Source of the DNA: Hygrophila difformis
Lineage: Eukaryota > Streptophyta > Magnoliopsida > Lamiales > Acanthaceae
DNA: 64,000 nucleotides
Reading direction: 5' to 3'
NCBI GenBank assembly: GCA_030278955.1
Contig: JAOANR010000004.1
Coordinates: 55,375,620 to 55,439,619 of the forward strand
Positions 43,163 to 55,224 of the stretch are shown here, piece by piece. Below the pieces are notes generated by a model. The model was not told where the DNA came from and did not search any database. It worked only from the letters and a program-made list of their open reading frames with translations. The stretch's first letter is position 1. Every line of letters starts with the position of its first letter. The translations under genes were made by a program, and so were the position numbers.

Positions 43163-43464
43163 CTCCTAATTATCAATTTGTAATTTTTTTTCCAGAGGTA
43201 AGTGTCTGACAATTTATAAATTTCATAACCATATACAATATTCCCGTTTATTTGTGTTTGTATTTTTTTTTATTAAATTATCTATGTAATGATAACGTGG
43301 AGTCAGATAGAAAGACCACCATCAATGTTGTCTATAAGGAAGTTCTCCAAAATGTATAAATTCAGAAAGTTTGTGAAAGGATGTTGATTTTAGATGTTTA
43401 AGGACCTTTTATACAATTTTACATTCATGTGTTTCATTGATACAATAATTTTTTTTCTTTGGAG

Positions 43465-43492
43465 TCCGCGCATCGCGCGGGTGGAGTACTAA
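43465..43492 (+). mobile_element. Helitron 3' terminus (second copy)
   Basis: The hairpin CCGCGCATCGCGCGG is followed by GTGGAGTACTAA, ending in CTAA (CTRR type) with T next. The hairpin differs from that at 41353 at one position. No convincing 5' TC end was found for it within 41.4-43.4 kb, so element length is open. Confidence 0.6.
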
Positions 43493-43951
43493 TACTACTA
43501 ATAAAAAGGAATTCACTGGTGGCCCGGCCCACTAGACTTAGTAGGTGGGCCTGCAAAGCTAGCCCACGACTGGTAAGCTAGCAGTGGATCGGGCAATTCA
43601 GAAATTGAGATCAAGGCTTTTTGTAGTAAAAGTCGAGAGAGTCGAGGCCCATAGAAAATCGTTCTAACCGAATACACTGAGGAATAATAGGTGGACTGAA
43701 TGTTTTTTCTTTTTCTTTTTTCTTCATTTTTGTGGGATATGTTTCTTATATTTATGAATATTACCAAAAAATTTGTTTGTTAAAATAATTAGATGAGAGG
43801 CATGCACTAATCTGTTGAAACCATAGAAGCAATAAATGTGGTGTGTAGATAATATTTTGGGATGAATTATAAATTAATATTGAAAAATGATTAGGCGACA
43901 TTTAGGTGGATAGTTTTATAACATGGCACTAACTTGAGTATTTAAAACTAA

Positions 43952-44686
43952 GGGGCGTTTGGTTCGAGGGATCCAAGATTCCCAGTGGCTAGGGAATGTG
44001 ATATGCCTGCGTTTGGTTCGCGGCATCTTTCACGTAGGAATGTCACATTCCCACCGAGTGTCACATTCCCACCTCGGTGGGAATGTTAGGGGTTTTGGGT
44101 GGGAATGTGATTCCAACCCAAGAGGCAGGTAATCTTAGATTACCACCTCAATTTTTCATACTTTGATACTATTTGTCTTTTATACTCTTACTTTTTATAG
44201 TTCTTTTTATTTGATAAATTTAGATATTTGTATTTAAAAAATGATAAATATATGGAATTTAATTTTAAAAATCAATTGAAATTTTGTAAAATATTCAAAC
44301 ATATTTTAAAATAAATATTATCATATTTGCTTAAAATTTATTTATCTTCTATATACAAAATAAAAATAATAACAATTTTGTTACATTAAATTACTAATTA
44401 TCATACAATAAATTATATATACATAATTTTCTATATTTTTAAAAATAAATTGGTTTAAATATTTTCAATATTTTGTAGCAAAATGACATATTTATAAAAT
44501 AAAATTCAAGGACATTATAGTAAATTAATTAGAAATGAAAATCTGAGATTCCCAATCTAACCAAACGCAATAATCTTAAAACACCAAAAATTAAGATTCC
44601 CGGTCATCTCATATTCCCAGTAATCTTACATTCTCAGCAATCACATTCCCACTGGTAATCTAAGATCTCTCCAACCAAACGCACTG
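43952..44686. mobile_element. Tourist-like (PIF/Harbinger) MITE, copy 2 (735 bp)
   Basis: Ends GGGGCGTTTGGTTCG and CCAACCAAACGCACTG; 3-bp duplication TAA at 43949-43951 and 44687-44689. Alignable end to end with 2992-3722, in the same orientation, with scattered substitutions and small indels. Confidence 0.87.
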
Positions 44687-44699
44687 TAAGAGTTTAATA

Positions 44700-44960
44700 C
44701 TTCCTCCATTTTTTTAAAAGTGTAACGTTATCTCATTTGCGCGTATGCCAATTCACATTTTAAACTATTAATAACTCAAATTCGATACAAGTAAAATTTC
44801 TAACAATTTGATATTTAAAAACTACAAGATGAGTCGTATCCAATAAAATTTCATGGCTATATTTTTTTTCTTGTATAACTATAACAAAAACAGAAGTTAA
44901 AGTGCTACAATGAACAATAAAAAAAGTCAAAACGCTACACTTATTAGAAAACAGAGGAAG
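44700..44960. mobile_element. Stowaway-like MITE, copy 5
   Basis: TA flanks; inverted ends CTTCCTCCATTTTT and AAACAGAGGAAG. Only 13 bp separate it from the preceding Tourist element. Confidence 0.8.
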
Positions 44961-45305
44961 TATATTATTATTTTTTTAATTATAAATGTGTGTACAATAT
45001 AACAAGTGTGGTTGAAGGTTGAGAGGGTTGGTAAACCTATAAATTAGCCCATTAATTCCCATTTAAGGAAAATAATTGGGCAACCCTGTACATATTGATT
45101 AAGTAATTTATGGGTATGAATTTAGTATATTAATTTTTTATTAGTATTATAAATGTTTATATATAAGATGCGTGATTGAATTTTAAGAGGGTTGACAATC
45201 CTGTACATACAATGTTATGGAGTTAAGTGATTAGGGGTAGAATTTAGTATTATTTTTTTAAACTTATTTTTTATTTTTTTTTTTAAAAAAAATCTATGTG
45301 TATAT
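44961..45305. other. Intergenic, AT-rich
   Basis: Contains loose repeats of GTGGTTGAAGGTTGAGAGGGTTG / GTGATTGAATTTTAAGAGGGTTG (about 45007 and 45172; a third weaker one near 45953). No gene. Confidence 0.5.
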
Positions 45306-45315
45306 AAGATAGGAC

Positions 45316-45939
45316 CCCATAATTACCCATTGACAGGCCCTTTATATTTTCGATTGCATCGAACATTTTGTAGGGGAGTTGTGATGTTAATAACAAGTGT
45401 ATGTAATGTCACTGTAACACACTATAGACTGTGACACACGAGAGCAATGGATCCTGAGATCAGAGAAAACCGGTGATGGACGGACAACAGACTGAGGAAA
45501 GGTATTGGTGCTGGAAATGTTTGATGACCTCGGAAGGGATGTAGCGGGTGGCCGGTCCAGGATATCTAGATTGCCCAGAGTGTCTGAAAGCTGGAGGACT
45601 GGAGAATTTTGCAGACGAGAAAGCTGCTGCACCTTCTGTCTGGAAGTATCTTTGCGGACTGTTTTGAGGTGGCTATTTCATGTAGAGGCCGCGCTATGTT
45701 GGAGGCTTGGAAGATATTGTATGTACTACATGCAGATGGGTAGTAGTGTCTGATAGTATTTTTGACTTTTTTTGGTGAATTGAGTACCTTGTTCTGTTTT
45801 GTACTCTTTGAAGTAGTGGTTTGCAATTGGCTTGCAATTGGTTTTGGAACTGTTGGCGCTCACATGCTGTTTGTAAAAGGCCGTACCGGATAGTTGGGTT
45901 TGAGCATAATAAAGTATCATTCTCCTCAAAAAAAAAAAA
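45316..45939 (+). mobile_element. Retroposed sequence with poly(A) and target duplication
   Basis: An AATAAA signal (about 45908) is followed by an A run ending at 45941. The 10-bp direct repeat AAGATAGGAC lies at 45306-45315 and 45940-45949, as expected for an L1-mobilised insertion. Weak open frames are present in both strands (for example 45505-45753) but none has a recognised domain. It could be the 3' end of a LINE of another family or a processed transcript. Confidence 0.6.
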
Positions 45940-46080
45940 AAGATAGGACGTGTGGTTGAATTTCGATAGTATTAGCATCTTTATTAATTAGTCAATCACT
46001 CACCAAGGGAGATAATGATTGAGTGATCCTGGGTTGACAAACCCATATGACTATATGCCCATACACATATTTTGAATATT

Positions 46081-46160
46081 TATTTATTTATTTATTTATT
46101 TTTTCGGGGAACGGAGGCCGAAGCCGTTTTATTGCAAAATTTGCATCGTTTAATTTACGG
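46081..46160 (-). mobile_element. Possible very short LINE 3' end
   Basis: A T-rich run followed by CGGGGAACGGAGGCCGAAGC resembles the GCGAAGCCGAAGCC that follows the T run of the LINE at 46600. Only about 60 bp, so support is limited. Confidence 0.3.
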
Positions 46161-46173
46161 GTACGAGTTTAAC

Positions 46174-46174
46174 G

Positions 46175-46226
<52 letters not shown>
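46174..46226. repeat. (ATT)n microsatellite
   Basis: About 17 uninterrupted TTA units. Confidence 0.95.
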
Positions 46227-47679
46227 TAATAAAAATATATGTTTTCGCCAATTACTTCCATCAATTAATTAACTAGATTTGATTTATTCGGATTTTATAC
46301 AACTATGTAGTAGTGAAATATACTTTCATAAATCTATGAACACATTTGAGAACACATTAAAAAGAGATCAACGGATTAAGGACGCGGGCACATAAAAGAA
46401 ATGTCTTATCTCATGCTAATGGATCATCCTTTCCCTTTGCAATTGGCAATTGCAATATAAGAATGTCACGCGCTGAACTGATCCTCGGGCTGACAAGTTT
46501 CACTAGAAGTATTGTCCAAGAGTCATGGCTCAAACCTGAGCCCTAATCCAGCAACTGTTGTTGGTTAGTCATGATTAATATATATATATATATTTTTTTT
46601 TGCGAAGCCGAAGCCAGGAAACAAATGAGAAAAAAAAAGGAAAATCAAACCAAACAAAAGGAAAACGCTAAAAGTACATCAAGTATCTATGCCCTTGGAA
46701 ACCAAACGCCGGATGCATCCGCCGCAAGTTCGCTTTTGATGAAATCTGGGGGGAAGGCCCAGGTGGCATAAAATTCTTCCAAAGAGGCGCCATGTTTTGC
46801 AAGCTTGTCGGCGACCTGATTGCCTTCACGTAGCACATGGAGGATCCTACATTCTTCCAGGGTTGACCGCAAATTACGAATTTTGTGGAGCATGGTTGCA
46901 AACGGGCGACAATCATCTTTATTTTCCAGCATAGCTAACACAACGGTGGAATCACAGTAACAGTGAACTTGAGTAATTCCTTTGTGGATCACAAACTGGA
47001 GACCATGAATGAGGCCGAAAAGTTCCGCAACGGTGTTAGAAGCAACACCAATGTAACCGCATCCCCCTCCTTCCCAGTGACCGTCTTCGTTCCTTACGAT
47101 GAAACCAAAGCCTGCTCGGCCGGAATTTCCAAATGAGCTGCCATCTACATTGACAATGGTCCCTTGAAAACCGAACATATTCCATTTCACCATGCGTTGC
47201 TCCGAGGAATGTCTAGCAGAGTCACAACTAGCATGTTCCATATCCCTGCACAACTTTAATATTTGACGATGGAGCACCCAGGTTGGTTTAGTAATGTCTC
47301 TGAATGTCCGGGCATTTCGCTCGAGCCAAACAACCCAAATGGTGGCCACAAATATATTTCCATAGCATTTAAACATACCCTGTAAGAAGATACGAATGCA
47401 ATCCTTTGGGATAAGACTCACTACAAGAAAAAGGTCGATTACCGACCGTGTTTACCGACCGCAGCGCCGACCGCAAGCTGCGGTCGGTAAAAAATAACCG
47501 TTATGGGCCCCGGGTGTTACATCGCGACCTAGACGCCGACCCCAGGTATGCGGTCGGTGATTACCGACCTATACGCCGACCCCATAGATGCGGTCGGTGA
47601 TTACCGACCGCGTTACCGACCGATTTTGCGGTCGGTAACCTAGGGCAGTTTATTTCGCCCAAATCGCGATTACAGCCTC

Positions 47680-48960
47680 ATTTCACCCCTTCCTTCCCCA
47701 TTTTCACCCCAAAGCAGCCCCTCCGACGACCTCCGCCACGACCGCCGCCCGACGACCACCCATCCTCCGACGACCCCTCCTCCGACCACCCCTCCGACGT
47801 GCGCCATTCGAGTGTCAAACGAGCACCGTCGTCGCCGCCCACCGTACCGATTGAAACGACCACCATCGTCGCCGCCCACCCTCCGCCTCCGCCACGACGG
47901 TCGCCGGCCCAGCCTCCGCGTCCGCTCCAGCCGCCGCTGCTGCTGCCGGAGCCGCCCCTGCTCCAGCGCCCCCTGCCACCAATCCTGCCACCGCCGGCCG
48001 CCACTCCACCACCGCGAGCCACTGCCACCACCATTCGAGCCATCTCCATTCGAGCCGCGGTGCCTTTGTTGACAGCCATCCATTTGAGACGAGGTAATTT
48101 GTTTGTGCATTTCTCGTTCGATTGGAAATTTACACATTCGATTGATATTCATGTTGTGTTCATCCTTAATTTCAAATTGATTTAGATAGTTCAGTCTAGG
48201 ATTGTTATGCATTCATTTACACATTCGATTGGTTTGCTCTAATTGATTGTTATGGCTTTCATAATCTATATATTACAAAAAACAAATTATTTTTGCATAA
48301 CAAAAGCTGTGGCTATCTGTTTTGGGCTATTACGGAGTTTATATTTGGAGGCTTGGCTCTTTGGTTGCGTAATTGAAATCCTCTCGTAGCAACTTTTGTG
48401 TTATATGTTGATGTGAACTTTTGCACTAGTAGATGTGAACTTTGGCTCACTTGAAATTTGGAACTTTTCGTCGTTGGATTGAAAATAGGATTATTGGCTC
48501 ACTAGTAGATGTGAGATTGGGGATTTGAGTAATTTCCACATTCGATTACTTGGTTTGGTCTTTAGTAGTTATTCGATTGGTATTGTGTTTTTTTCTTGTT
48601 AAATTCGCTTATTGTGATTCAATCGGTGAATAATTGTTAAGCCTAAGTAATTTTAGTATGTCAGAAGCTATCATGAAATGAATTTAGTATGTACGAGCAA
48701 TTACTTTAAGTCCTCGTTGAATTAATTCTTTCATTTAAATAAATATTATTGGTGCACTTTGTGAATTTGATTTCGAAATGTAGTTATTAAAACGTAGTTA
48801 TTATCGGTTAGGAAGAACCATACACAACCTTTAGCAATGTAAACGAAGTTATAAAGTTTTTATTGAATTTGTGTTATGTTTAATAACTACACCACAATAA
48901 GCGCACACAAATTATTGATTAAAATGATTTATCTCAAGTGGCCTAGTGCCATATTTGTAG
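47680..48960 (+). promoter_or_regulatory. CACTA leader: GC-rich non-coding first exon and intron
   Basis: The stretch 47690-48094 is C-rich (CCGCC, CGACC runs), sharply unlike its surroundings, and ends at a good donor (GAGACGAG/GTAATT, 48095). An acceptor TTGTAG lies at 48955-48960, directly before the transposase ATG. This fits a 5' UTR exon plus an 866-bp leader intron. The long proline/arginine-rich frames in both strands here are by-products of base composition. Confidence 0.5.
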
Positions 48961-48963
48961 GTG

Positions 48964-51900
48964 ATGGACCGTAGTTGGATGTACCGCTCCCGTCGGGAGA
49001 CTGGAATACTTACATCCGAATTCATTAATGGAGTTGAATCATTTTTGCGTATATGTCACCAAAACCCAAACGTCGATAGGGCCCAAGGAAAAATAAGGTG
49101 TCCGTGTAGGCAGTGTAGGAATAAATGTTATCTACCTGATGATGACATCAAGTATCATCTTCAATGCAATGGATTTGTCCACAATTACGAAAGGTGGACA
49201 TGTCACGGAGAGCCACATCAGTTTACTCGGTACTACGACACCGATGCTGGGAGCTCTTCAATGCTTGTACATGAAAATGATTACATACAAATGGTGCACG
49301 ATGGAATGGGAATTGGTATTCCCGAGACAACACCAACCGAGCACGGTGAGGAACCTAGAGCACCGGAGGAACCTAACCCCGAAGAGAGGTTGTTCTATCG
49401 TATGTTGGCGGCCGCTGACAAGGATTTGTGGCCTGGATGCAAGAAAATGACCCTACTATCAACAATTGCTAGGTTATTAAATCTTAAAGCCGAGCACAAC
49501 CTATCGGAGAGATGCTTCAATACATTGTGCCAACTGATAATTGATACACTCCCCGAAGATAATTCAATGGTTAAGAACTTCTACGAGGCGAAGAAACTAC
49601 TAGAGGGATTAGGGCTTCCAGTTGAGAAAATTGATTGTTGTATTAAGGGGTGCATGTTGTTTTGGCGAGAGGATGCCGAATTAGACAAATGCAAGTTCTG
49701 TGACGAGCCACGATATAGGGAAACAAATTCTAATTCGCGGATTGGACGTAAATACATGTTCTACTTCCCACTTAAGAATAGATTGAAAAGGTTGTATGCA
49801 TCGGAAGTGACTGCACAACATATGTCATGGCATGTTGGACACGTTCATGAGAGGGAGGGGGAGATGTGTCATCCTTGCGATTCACCGGCATGGAAGCAAT
49901 TTGATATAACTCATCCAGAATTTGCATCCGAGGGACGAAACGTGCGATTAGGCTTATGCACGGATGGTTTCCAACCATTTGGTCAGTCTGGGTCCCAATA
50001 TTCTTGTTGGCCAGTTATTTTAACCCCTTATAACCTCCCTCCCGATATGTGCATGAAAGATGAATACATGTTTTTGACATGCATTATTCCCGGGAGATCA
50101 AGTCCGAAACAGGGGATTGATGTCTACTTGCAGCCCTTAATTGCAGAGCTATTGGAATTGTGGGACGTGGGTTTCACAACATACGACAAATTTTCAAAAT
50201 CCAACTTCCAACTTAAGGCTGCCTTGATGTGGACAATTGGAGACTTCCCGGCGTATAGTATGTTGTCTGGATGGAGCACCTATGGGAAAACAGCATGCCC
50301 AATATGTATGGATGAAACGGAATCGATTCGGTTGAAAGAGGGTGACAAACAATCATGGTTTGATGCTCACAGGAGGTTCTTGCCTTCGGATCATCCCTTT
50401 AGAGTTGATAGGATGAGATTTATGAAGGATAGAGAGGAGCATCGATTGCCACCAAAGTGTAAGAATGGTCAAGAAGTGTTGGATGACATAGATAGGCATG
50501 GTCTCCGTCGTGTAACAGAATAGAGGAGTTGAAGAGAATGCAGCAATTAGTAAGACATGTGGTTGGAAGAAAAGAAGTATATTATGGGATCTCCCGTATT
50601 GGAAAACAAATTTGGTGCGTCATAATTTGGATGTGATGCACATTGAGAAAAATGTGTTCGAAAATGTGTTTAACACAGTAATGGATGTTCAAGGGAAGAC
50701 AAAGGATAATGCAAAAGCACGAGAGGACATTGTGACCTTATGCAATAGGCCAGAACTACATCGGGACAGTCGGACGGGTAAATATCCAAAAGCGGTGTAT
50801 ACGATGGAGAAGGATAGACGGGATGTATTCTTGCGATGGGTATCAGAGTTAAGATTTCCTGATGGATGTGTATCCAACCTGGGTAGATGTGTAGACATGA
50901 ACAAGCATAGAATGTTTGGTATGAAAAGTCATGACTGCCATATATTCTTACAGCGTCTACTACCGATAGGATGGCGGGAGCTGCTTCCTAAGAGTGTGTG
51001 GGAACCAATTACGGAACTGAGCAATGTTTTTCGTGCTTTGACTGCTAAGACAATAAAGATAGAGGATTTAGAGAAGTTGTCCAGGGACATTCCTGTTGTG
51101 ATTTGTAAGTTGGAAACCATCTTTCCACCTGCCTTCTTCGACTGTATGGAACATCTACCCATCCATCTACCTCACGAAGCAACCCTTGCCGGCCCCGTTC
51201 AATTCAGATGGATGTATCCGTATGAAAGGTATAATTTACATATTGCACAATTGTTTACACGATATAATCTCCTACTTGTTTATTTCTAATATACCATATT
51301 GTGCATATGTTTGATATTTCAGATATCTGAATCGTTTGAAAAGAACTGTACGGAATAAGGCACACGTTGAAGGTAGCATTTGCAATGCATATACGGTACG
51401 GGAGGCGTCGATTTTCTGCTCCCATTACTTTGAAAAGCATGTCTTCACCCGCGGTAGGAATGTGCCAAGGAATGACGATGGAGGCATGATTCCATATGAC
51501 GAACGCTTGCCTAGTGTATTCAAATACACGGGACGTCCTCAAGGGAAAGCTAAGAAGAGGCGTCTAACACCGGATGAGCTGAAAGCCGTGCACAATTACC
51601 TCCTTTTGAATTGTAAAGAGATTGAACCATATCTCGAGTAAGTTATTCTTATAATAAATTTTGTAAGGAGTTACATCAAGTACATTGGAACTTAACTAAT
51701 ACATTATCGTACTCATAGGGAATTCACAGAACAGATGCTCGAAGAGAATCCAGGATTACGGGGCCCTGAGATTTGGCGTGCGCAAACAACAGACTTTCCC
51801 AAGTGGTTGGAGACATATGTGACTGAAAATACACCGGATGATCCATGCATTGCGCACATAGCACAGGGCCCACTTCCCATTGCTACATCGTACCCCATGT

Positions 51901-52526
51901 ACTTCATAAATGGAATGAAATTTCACACTGAATCCTATGGTGGTCAGAGATCGACATACAATAGTGGTGTTTGTATCGCATCGCGGTCTCACGGAGACTA
52001 CTTTGGTATAATCGAAGAGATTATAATCATAGAGTATCCGGCACTGCCCATGAAACAGACGACCTTCTTCAAATGTAGATGGTTTGACCCACGAGAAGGC
52101 ATTGGAACGCGCACTCATTTGAACTACAAACTTGTAGAAATTAATCGCTCAAAATCCCTCAACATATATGAACCTTTCATATATGCTAATCAAGCCGAAC
52201 AGGTATGCTACGTTCCGTTCCCATCCATCAGACAAGTTGCGAGTCGGAATGAGTGGTTGGCTGTGTGTAAGATCAAACCCAGAGGTGTAATTACTGTCAG
52301 GCAAGGTGAAGAGGCCGATGCATTCCAAGTCGATGTTCCCGAACAGCTGGGGATCGAAACTACAAATATTGTGGGCAGGAGAGAGCAACTAACGGATGTT
52401 GTGGTTCAATATGTTGACCTTCAGCTTGATGAGAGTATAGAGTCGGATTCATCAATAGACAGTGATTCTAATCCTGATCTGGATGATCCTTCAGAGGATA
52501 CTTCGGACGAGGATTACCAAATATGA
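48964..52526 (+). CDS. CACTA transposase, TNP2/TNPD type (one frameshift)
   Basis: Coding segments 48964-51228 (with a frameshift), 51323-51637 and 51719-52526; both introns are GT-AG and in phase. Domains: N-terminal Transpos_assoc zinc region (about residues 2-78, with CPCRQCRNKC and HLQCNGF); tnp2/Transposase_21 (about 175-600, with CCIKGCMLFW, CKFCDEPRY, TYGKTACPICM and, past the break, RHNLDVMHIEKNV); DUF4218 (with LPIHLPHEATLAGPVQFRWMYPYER split by intron 1); DUF4216 (after 51960, with FFKCRWFDP); and an acidic tail. The frame closes with TAG at 50521-50523, and tnp2 similarity goes on in another frame from 50525, so a small indel breaks an otherwise complete protein of about 1.1-1.2 k residues. 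It may be a real lesion or a sequence error. The start is the ATG just after the leader acceptor. Confidence 0.92.
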
Positions 52527-52617
52527 AAATGTGATGATCTAAAGTGTTACTATTATTTAGTCGTTATCCTTATTATATTACATTAATGAATGCTAAGATA
52601 ATTTACGTGCTTTGCAG

Positions 52618-54542
52618 ATGACCGACCGAGGGCGTGGTTCGTCGTCGACCACACCACGCGGGACTGGGACTAGACGGCGGGGTACGAGAGCCCTCTTCAC
52701 ATCTCCACAGCTAGCAGATGCTATCAGGGCGGCTCGGGAGGACTGGCAGCATTCTCAAGCAGGTAATTCGATATTAAATTCAATAAGTGACATTTCGTAG
52801 GCCCTCTTAACATATTAATACTGAAGTAACGTGTTTGTGGAATTTTTTTTATTATAGTTGGGACTTCTAGCTCAGGGGAGCAGGCGGTTGGTGGCCTAGA
52901 GGGTTCAGATGCTGTTCCAGAGACCCCACCCATGCGCACACCAGGTATAATTTATATTGTTGGTGTTTGATTAATATATGCACAACTTACCTTGTCTAAA
53001 ACTGATCTCCTGTTAGGCTCGGAGGCTTCTACACAGGGCCCACCCCAGCGCACGCCAAGTATAATTTACGTTAATCATTGTTCAATTATTCTATTCACAA
53101 TTTAACAGTAAATTCATTTATTCTTAGGCACGAGTGGTTCTACAGAGGGACCACCTCCTCCGCCACATGTAGGGACTGATAGGGAGTTGGTCGAGCCTGG
53201 TGACGATGGACTGTAAGTACATTATATTTTAAAATGATATCGAGTGACCACTATATATAGTACTTCTAATTTATGCTATGATTTCAACAATTGTGTATTC
53301 CAGCATCGAGTTCACTAACGCTCTAGTTAGGAAGATCACTGACATATATCCCATGCGGTCAGACATGAATGGGATTAGCTGGGGAAAAGTCTCACGGGAG
53401 ACAAAGGAGTTCTACTGGGGGGAGTTTCAGGTAATCTAAAAAGATTTGGGTCGATTTTCTTGTTTTCATTTGCAATTGTATCAACTTGTTGCAAAATTCC
53501 ACCTGCAGAAAAAAGCTCGTTGGGCACCCGAGCACGCAGCCGCAGTCCGGAGGGAGTGGGAAAGGAAAAACATTGCCCGGTACATTCTTAACTTAAATAT
53601 AAAATCATTTATTATGTTCTATACTTACATGAATGGTATTCAGGTACAAGGACTACACTCTGGATATCCGGAGCAAGAAGAAGCCATATCCCGTGGACGA
53701 GCTAGTTGCACAGAATTGGAGACGGATATGGGAATCTGCGGCGTTCAAGGCGAAATCAAAGGTGGGGAAGCTGAACAGACGACGGGGGCAGGAGGATGCA
53801 CCAGCTCTCCCCACACATACAGCGGGTTCGAAGACATTCCGAGCCACGAAGGATAAACTGGTATGTTGTACTTATTTAATGTAATTACATAAATACATGG
53901 ATTATTAGTCATCCTTACACAACGTACCACTTACAATCATTACAAAATGCAGTCCACCGAGCAAAATAGGGAAGTCCATTTACATGAGCTTCACGAGCAC
54001 ACTCACACAAGGAAACATGAGAAGGAGCAGTGGATACGTGATAGGTCACGGGTTCTGCACGTAAGAATCGCACAACTTATAATACTTACCCTCGTATGCG
54101 TACTAGTTTAGTTTGTTGTATCCTATCTTGACTTAATTACCCACTTCAAATGAAGGAGGAGTTCAGTGCAGTCGCTGAGCGTCTTAGCCAGGACCCCACC
54201 ATTGGGCCCCAGTTCGATCCAGATCCTGTCTTCTTCGATCTTACAGGTGGACACGACAGGCGCAAGGCCGTATACGGCATGGGATCGTTGGCCCGGTCGC
54301 TTAGGCCCGGAGGCGATGCTTCTTCCACTCCTCCGCCATCATCTTCAGAGTATGTGACACAGCAGCAGATGCAGGAACAATTTCAGCAATTCCAGCAGAC
54401 TCTCCAGCAGATGGCACATCGGCAGGAGAGCATGGCCGATCAGATGGAGAGGTTGCTCGGATCTAGGAGGCCTCGTTCCCCTCGCGACGGAGATGATGAC
54501 TTTGGAGGCGGCCGGGGAGGAGATGGGCTCGGGGCACATTGA
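52618..54542 (+). CDS. CACTA second protein, TNPA-like (Ptta/En/Spm plant transposase family)
   Basis: Exons 52618-52762, 52858-52944, 53017-53058, 53128-53212, 53304-53430, 53509-53579, 53644-53860, 53953-54060, 54156-54542; phases agree, 1269 nt, 422 aa. A low-complexity Thr/Pro/Gly N-terminal half is followed by the Transposase_24-like region (about residues 165-335, with YWGEFQKKARWAPEHAAAVRREWERK, given by position 53413-53576, and ELVAQNWRRIWES). A Gln-rich coiled coil follows near the C-terminus (QQQMQEQFQQFQQTLQQM) and an acidic Gly-rich end. Proteins of this kind bind subterminal repeats and dimerise. Its ATG directly follows an acceptor (TTTGCAG, 52611-52617), 91 bp after the transposase stop, which fits expression by alternative splicing of a shared transcript. 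Confidence 0.87.
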
Positions 54543-55224
54543 CTTTGACTGATGGTTTGATGGTTAGTATCAAGCGGACAAGTTGTTTCTGTTGGAGTGT
54601 TTTATTTATGACTTAGCTTGTTGCACATTCACTCCTTTTGGATTTGATTATCAACTTGAATGGTTTGAAGTGAGAATATGATCAGATTGTATGACTTCAT
54701 TGGTTTTGAATTGTTAAATTATTGTTAATGGATTCGGTTGTGGATGAAATTTGGTTGTATTGTTGATGTTTAATATGAGATTGTAGGCCTTGTGAATGGA
54801 ATACTTGTTGGCATTTGATTTGGTTTTATTGTTGCAGCAGGGTGGCTGTGAAACAACCACTTCTGTTGCAACCTGCAGTTGGGTACCGACCGCAGCGCCG
54901 ACCGCATGTCGGTCGGTAATTTCCCGACCGCACCAACGACCGCATGCGGTCGGCGAACTGCGGGTCCAAGAGGTCCTGGAAGCTTGGGTACCAACGGAAT
55001 ATCGGTCGGCCACTCGGTCGGTAATGTTACCGACTACCATTCGGTCGGTGATTCTGTCGGTAAATTACCGACCGAATGGATTTGGGTCGGCAGCCGACCA
55101 CCTACCAATGGATCACCGACCGACATATGCGGTCGGTGATGCGGTCGGTAGACTCGATTACGACCCGTTTCCCCCATCTTACCGACCGCATATGCGGTCG
55201 GTAAACCCGTATTTTCTTGTAGTG
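54543..55224. repeat. CACTA 3' flank and right subterminal repeats
   Basis: About 330 bp of non-coding DNA (the 3' UTR region) is followed by direct and inverted ACCGACCG(A/C) motifs from 54885 to the terminus, often arranged as CCGACCGCATATGCGGTCGG palindromes. These are the expected binding sites for the TNPA-like protein. Confidence 0.85.

Larger units (their letters stand above)
42520..43951. other. Intergenic with Helitron relic and a strong hairpin
   Basis: AT-rich, no gene. It holds the hairpin at 43104-43162 and the Helitron terminus at 43465-43492, listed separately. The open frame on the minus strand at 43513-43767 has no recognisable domain. Confidence 0.5.
47419..55224 (+). mobile_element. 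Autonomous-type CACTA (En/Spm) transposon, 7.8 kb
   Basis: Begins CACTACAAGAAAAAGG and ends GTATTTTCTTGTAGTG, with the 3-bp duplication ACT on both sides (47416-47418 and 55225-55227). Subterminal repeats of TTACCGACCG / CGGTCGGTAA occupy 47435-47640 and 54880-55205. Two genes lie in the same direction: a TNP2-type transposase (48964-52526) and a TNPA-like DNA-binding protein (52618-54542). In En/Spm the two products come from one transcript by alternative splicing and both are needed: one cuts, the other binds subterminal repeats. Confidence 0.96.

Noticed and set aside
43513..43767. 84-codon minus-strand ORF
   Set aside because: No domain and no conserved pattern; chance frame.
47670..48212. 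Gly/Arg-rich minus-strand and Pro-rich plus-strand ORFs at the CACTA leader
   Set aside because: Open frames in several phases result from the C-rich leader exon; no homology recognised.
48964..50523. Reading the first transposase ORF as a complete 520-aa protein
   Set aside because: The tnp2 domain clearly continues after 50525 in another frame, so the stop is a lesion or error and not a natural end.
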